From: Glandiceps talaboti
Taxonomy: Eukaryota > Hemichordata > Enteropneusta > Spengelidae
DNA: 64,000 nt
Direction: 5' to 3'
Assembly (NCBI RefSeq): GCF_964340395.1
Contig: NC_135571.1
Coordinates: forward strand, 6,210,453 to 6,274,452
Shown here: positions 59,275-64,000 of the stretch, piece by piece
How the letters are laid out: every line of letters starts with the position of its first letter
Position numbering within the stretch: position 1 is the stretch's first letter
The notes under the pieces: generated by a model
What the model was told of the DNA's origin: nothing
The model's database searches: none
The model's input: only the letters and a program-made list of their open reading frames with translations
Program-made: the position numbers and the translations under genes

Positions 59275-60547
59275 ATGGAAATGAAGCGAAAGCAAACTAA
59301 CATACTACTTCTCTGTCCTACCAAATGGGATCAAAAAGTTTCCAGTTTCATCAGATATTTACCAGAAGAGACCAAGCAATCTCACAAGGTTAAGATCCTC
59401 CACCCCAAGTCAACTAAGGACGACCTATTGCAGTTTACAAAACAATGTGAAGATATCATCAACACACAAAACATATCAATGGTGGTGAGTTTTTCAGATA
59501 TCGCTTGTTTGGTCCATGCTGCATTGTCTGAAACGTTCCCTCATATTCGTGGTCCAACTGTGGAGTCAGTGTACCTGACCTGTCACAAGTTCTTATCACG
59601 TAAATACCTTGATCCAGATTCTGCAACAGTTCCGAGTATGGTTCTCGACATAAGTGACATTGAAGATGGCGGTAAAATGAGAGATGTGGCAGATTTTATA
59701 CGAGGCAAAGGTGGATTCCTAAAGCCTATAGTTGGGGCTATTGGTGAAGGCACATTGAAAATCAACACAGTGGATCAATTATACGATCTTTTGAAGGACG
59801 ACAGCTGTTCATATGGAACGCTTAATGGATATTACCAGTCGTTTATGAATCACTGGATCAAAGACAAAGGTTTGATGTATGACATCAATCTAGATACAGT
59901 AATATTGGAAGAGTTTGTTGATGGGAAAAGGCAGGTTTCCGTGGATGGCTGCGTTCTGGATGGGATTATCTACCATTGGTCAATAATTGAGGACACCCAT
60001 TGGAAAGAATATCCTCAATGCTTCCAAGGTGGCATTTTACCAACAGCATTGACAGATAACCAGGAAAGGGTGTTGTACCAGAATTTTGATGAGATTGTAA
60101 CAAAAATGATCAAAACGGGATTTGATAACCAATTCGTTCATGTCCAATATTTCTTGACTGAGCACGACAAGGTTAAGGTGGTCGAAGTGAATGGAAGAGC
60201 TGACCCTTCTCTTATTCCTTTGTATACAAATTACTATCACTATGAGAACCAAATAACTGCATTGGTGAAGGACCCAAAGCATGGCTCTGAACCCAAACCG
60301 CAGGTGAAAGGGGTTATGGGGATGCGTGGAGTAATAACTTCATTTCTAGGTGGGAAAACAGACGACTTGATAGATTTTGAAGAGGTCTCCAATCTTGGTG
60401 ATGATGTGGTATGTTTGGTTCAACTCGGGGATGACGTCATTGTGGAGTCAAAAGACAGAGGAGCGCCGATAGCCGTTTGCTATGTATACGGCCAAAGCAA
60501 GGAAGGTACAATATAAATTTTATATCACACTTACCTTTAAATGTATG

Positions 60548-60581
<34 letters not shown>

Positions 60582-60685
60582 TGTATGTATGTATGTATGT
60601 ATGTATGTATGTATGTATGTATGTATGTGTGTGTGTATGTGTATGTATGTATGTATGTATGTATGTGTGTGTATGTATGCCTGCC

Positions 60686-60740
<55 letters not shown>

Positions 60741-61444
60741 AATGTGTCATGTTCTCGAAAACGATTGACTTAGTTCAAATGAAATTTGTACACACATTCA
60801 TTCTTTGGGGAAATAGGATAAACTATTTTTTATGTAAAATCTGAGTAATGTGATCTGCATAATTGACATACATAATGTTCGGCCAAGTATCGATGTAGTG
60901 CTATGCTATCCCATCTAAAGGTTGAATAGTCCACATACATGTATCCACACTTCGCCATTGGCAGTACTCTTTACAATGGTACATATCTGTACCTGATGGG
61001 GTGGGTGACATTCAAGTCAAATCTGTTAATTAATATTTACACTATATCATTTTGATATTTTTATTTTGTTGGAGATTTAGGAGATAATATTGATGACGTA
61101 TAGTGTTTTAACCAGGTCTTTATGAGGGAGACTTCATAAACAGGTTTTGCATAATATAAAACAAAGGTTGCGGAATATATTGACCGATAGACAGTGCAAC
61201 CCGCTTTAGCCATGAAATCCAAGGAATTGGGTACGATTTGTAAGGGAAGCTACAACACCCATCTGTCATGCCTTCCACTCCCGTTTCTAAAGCTGTTTCT
61301 GAACAGTCCTCGTATTTCTCATAATCCCCCAGGATATGATATTGAACGAGTCATATTATTGTTTCATTCACAGAATTGATGTCTCGGTACTTTGCCATAT
61401 GTCGAAAAGTGCTGAAGAAGCCAGAGTGCAGCCCATTAGCATAA
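59275..61444 (+). CDS. ATP-grasp domain ligase-like protein, two coding exons, plus strand
   Basis: Exon 1 runs from ATG 59275 (MEMKRKQTNILLLCPTKWD) to 60505, 410 codons plus one base (donor G|GTACAA). Exon 2 runs 61374-61444 (acceptor TTTCATTCACAG), adding ELMSRYFAICRKVLKKPECS, PLA and TAA; the total is 433 aa. An upstream in-frame ATG at 59185 would add 30 residues with no counterpart in the other copies. Motifs are in family order: the loop GGFLKPIVGAIGEGTLKI, LEEFVDGKRQ, VVEVNGR and LGDD. The loop lacks the GCG/GHG glycines of its relatives (AIGEG instead), which could affect nucleotide binding. It is the only cluster member on the plus strand, so it is divergent from the 57093 gene. A 200-bp microsatellite begins 35 bp after the donor. 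Confidence 0.85.
60541..60740. repeat. TGTA then TGTC microsatellite in the intron
   Basis: (ATGT)n with GT interruptions, then (CTGT)n at 60681-60740. Confidence 0.95.
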
Positions 61445-62100
61445 AAGGTCCATTCTCGCAAACCAGACCTGTTATTTTCTGGGACGGTGATGAACGGTGC
61501 CGTAAACAGGCGTGGTTTGCGACGATAAGAAGGTCATGAACTTGACAACACGATGAAGACCAAGATAACATCATTATTTATAGCTTTACACGTACAGGGA
61601 GGGGATTTAGATCAGTGAACGCTTTACAATAGGGGACTTGCAAACCCGCCATGTTGGATGTTGCATCATGTTTGCAACCACGAATGGTCAATTCATAGTT
61701 TTCCCAGACTATTGTGGGAGGGTTTTTTATCGGTAGCTCCAGATTAGGTATTACGATAACCACAGATAATCCCATAGTCCTTTGCGTCTGAGCATGCTCC
61801 GTCTGGATTGCAAGTTTCCTATTAAATCTCCCCCCCCAAAAAAAAAAAATAATTAAATAAGTTTTGAAATGTAAAAGAAGGTATAATACAAAAATCGTTT
61901 CAGTTGTTAAAGGCCCAAAAACATCATAATGAACATTCCATTTTTGAGTAACATGTTCTATCGCAGTTCCTGAACTTTTACTTGTAGATATCCATCAAGT
62001 AATATAATAAACACGCCCTGTTCTGCAACGTCACATAGCGCCCCCTGTGTTATGTCACTTTGATTAAAAACCCAGTGTATGGCGTTTCATTGGGGCCTTT
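61445..62100. other. 3' flank, no further exon supported
   Basis: It likely holds the 3' untranslated region of the ATP-grasp gene. A C8 run and then an A-rich tract lie at 61831-61852. No AATAAA was located with confidence. Confidence 0.35.
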
Positions 62101-62107
62101 ATTATGT

Positions 62108-62410
62108 ACATCTTATTTGACTCGCCTCGACAACTTATTTGGCAACTCGACATCTTATTTGACTCGCCTCGACAACTTATTTGGCAACTCGACATCTTAT
62201 TTGATTCGTCTCGACAACTTATTTGGCAACTCGACATCTTATTTGATTCGTCTCGACAACTTATTTGGCTCCTCGATAACTTATTTGACTCGTCTCAACA
62301 ACTTCTTTGGCTCCTCGATAACTTATTTGCCTCGACAACTTCTTTGGCTCCTCGACAACTTATTTGACTCGCCTCGACAACTTCTTTGGCTCCTCGATAA
62401 CTTATTTAGT
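62108..62410. repeat. Minisatellite of about 42 bp built from TCGACAACTTATTTGGC units
   Basis: Alternating half-units are CTCGACAACTTATTTGGCAA and CTCGACATCTTATTTGACTC. They recur about seven times and become more diverged and shorter toward 62410. Two frames are open across it because the 42-bp unit is a multiple of three, but no gene context supports coding. Confidence 0.85.
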
Positions 62411-62641
62411 CAACATGTATGACGTTCTCTTGCAGGCGATATTTTAGCATCCCTAGCTCCCCTTCAGTAAATATGTGCTCTCTTGCGCAAACGTCACTTC
62501 GCGTCATACAAAATCTGCTGTTACGTCAAAGAGCGTCATCAAAGTTTTGTGTAGTTTTTTTGAAGAGTGACTGGTGGGTCCTCACAATGTTGACCCGGAA
62601 ACGCGGAAGTAAATGTTATATAACCAAAGTATACGTTCTAA

Positions 62642-62789
62642 ATATGTTGGAGAAAGAGATCAAACAGAGCTGTCCGAGAGGAGAGAGGACTTAATGATGG
62701 CTTACCGCTTTATCTCGAGAAGGAAACAACAGAGTATCGGATACGTCACGCGTGTCTAGTCTGTGGAGATTACATGTACTTTGTCACAG
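62642..62789 (+). CDS. Possible internal or first exon of a gene extending right, unrecognised
   Basis: The frame containing CTT at 62690 reads REERGLNDGLPLYLEKETTE, then YRIRHACLVCGDYMYFVT, up to a good donor (CACAG|GTAGAG) at 62790. The sequence looks protein-like and GC is higher than the surroundings. The frame is closed by TAA just before 62642, and no ATG starts it. An acceptor or a shifted start near 62655-62668 must therefore be assumed. Confidence 0.3.
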
Positions 62790-63074
62790 GTAGAGAAATT
62801 TAAACTTTATCTAAATATTCAATACGCTATTTATTATTTAATTATTTGTTGTGATCCCGTCCATTATTACTGTCTGATGATCGTTCTGTGTACGTTCACG
62901 GTGACACAGCACAGTCAGTGTCACTTGTGAGCTAATAGTTCTATTCAGGCATCGTCATATTCAAAATATACCGTCAGCATTGATAATAGTTTTGAATATC
63001 GTAAATACCAAATAACACCATTACTTATGACCCATCACCATTCTTGAATAGGATTAAGGGGTCGGTCAGTTCCT

Positions 63075-63185
63075 TCGGCCTGGGGGTGGGGGGAGGGGGT
63101 CACCCTGTTTTTGAAATTGGCAGTGGGGGGGGGGGGGTCATGCTGTTTTCAAAATTGTGGATAGGGGGTCATTGTGTTTTGGATT
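63075..63185. repeat. G-rich tandem repeat, three diverged copies of about 40 bp
   Basis: The unit is a G run, then GGGGGTCA(C/T), CTGTTTT, then AAATTG or similar. G runs lie at 63083-63099, 63125-63137 and 63163-63168. Confidence 0.6.
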
Positions 63186-63818
63186 GTGATGGAAGAAAAA
63201 AATCCTCTTTCTACAATGGCATATAGCCTTGTCTGAAATGTGGTACATGTCAATATTTGTTCTTCTCCCTGTTTCTTACATGATTTCTTTAATATTCCTT
63301 ATTAGTTCACGCATAACAATAAATATACATATACATGTATTACCTAGCTACCACACTAGTTACAGAACATGTCATGTAAATGCTTGGCTGTTTCACAATC
63401 AGTGCTTCACTTATATTGCACTTTGGGGCAAAAGTGAACTTGAAGGTTTTGTAATGGTAATCTTCATAGATAGTTTATAAAAGAAGTTAATCTAAAATGT
63501 TCCTTACTCGTCACTATGAACTTGTCAGAAGGGATTAATACACTTTCTATTTTGGACACTACATGTTATTGACACTACAAATCACCACATCTCATCAGAT
63601 TCCAGTTTCTATTATACACTCGGTATGACAATTCCTAAAGTTCTCTAACATACCGGTGACTTTACTGTACATGCAATATTAATGCCACTATACCAATGTT
63701 ACAGGGCCATTTTTATGTGACATGGGAAACTCATTTAAAACTTACATTTACGTTAGCTATTCGAAGCTTGGAAATATTACCTCAAAGGCAATGAATAACC
63801 TAAACATTGTCTTAATAG

Positions 63819-63929
63819 AAGCCAAAAACTGCAGATCTGCCAGGGGGAAAACCCCAAGGACTCCCTCACCCCCAGAGGCCACTCTTGCATTCAACCAACA
63901 ATCAGATGCACCAACAACCTGTCATAATG
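63819..63929 (+). CDS. Possible internal exon (111 bp), unrecognised
   Basis: The exon follows a weak acceptor (TTGTCTTAATAG) and ends at ATG|GTATTG. Its length is a multiple of three, and it is much more GC-rich than its flanks. One frame reads KPKTADLPGGKPQGLPHPQR, then PLLHSTNNQMHQQPVIM, a Pro/Gln-rich segment; a second frame is also open. No partner exon is visible in the window. Confidence 0.3.
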
Positions 63930-64000
63930 GTATTGAACTTTTCTTAAATATTTTCACCCAATTGTAATTTGAGATGATATTGTCTTTTAAAGATGTGAAA

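Noticed and set aside
62060-62422. 120-codon ORF of YLTRLDNLFGNS repeats
   Set aside because: The 42-bp minisatellite unit is a multiple of three, so frames stay open by default. No flanking gene features were seen.

Overview
This window is AT-rich animal DNA. Genes are split by canonical GT-AG introns, and coding exons are sparse islands in repeat-rich sequence. Tetranucleotide microsatellites are common, and tRNA-derived SINEs, a LINE tail and several MITE-like inverted-repeat elements are present. Gene content (a Dickkopf-3-like gene, an SLC5 symporter exon, a tandem family of ATP-grasp ligase-like genes) fits an invertebrate bilaterian, such as a hemichordate, amphioxus or lophotrochozoan. 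I cannot place it more precisely from sequence alone.

Layout. 1-0.4 kb: an exon of an SLC5-type symporter on the minus strand, with two compensating frame breaks. 0.4-5.5 kb: repeats, including a foldback-type element at 2.5-3.25 kb and a LINE 3' end at 4.7-4.9 kb. 5.6-9.6 kb: a two-exon gene for a secreted His/Asp-rich protein, with a triplicated TATA-bearing 76-bp repeat just upstream. 12.25-23.4 kb: a five-exon Dickkopf-3-like gene. It has a signal peptide, a soggy-like N-terminal region and two ten-cysteine domains. Its last exon is a roughly 4.8-kb minisatellite coding a His/Asp/Glu/Gly decapeptide about 160 times. 23.6-31 kb: tandem repeats and microsatellites. 31.4-32.5 kb: an orphan intronless basic ORF. 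33-43 kb: SINE, microsatellites, MITEs and a small signal-peptide/transmembrane gene at 37.3-38.75 kb (minus). 43.6-61.5 kb: a cluster of ATP-grasp genes. Four are intact in their main exon (47.7-48.9 minus, 50.9-53.2 minus, 55.2-57.1 minus, 59.3-61.4 plus) and three are broken (43.6-46.1, 46.6-46.8, 53.4-54.25). 61.4-64 kb: repeats and two candidate exons of genes that probably continue past the window.

The most unusual feature is the pair of neighbouring loci at 5.9-23.3 kb. Both encode secreted proteins ending in very long histidine/acidic arrays that look like metal-binding polyelectrolytes. One array is fused to a recognisable Dickkopf-3 family module whose splice phases all agree. Each array contains a frame disruption, so assembly quality and transcript data decide how much is translated. 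The ATP-grasp cluster shows active duplication, gene conversion and decay. All boundaries come from reading splice signals and frames by eye; no alignment or database search was run.
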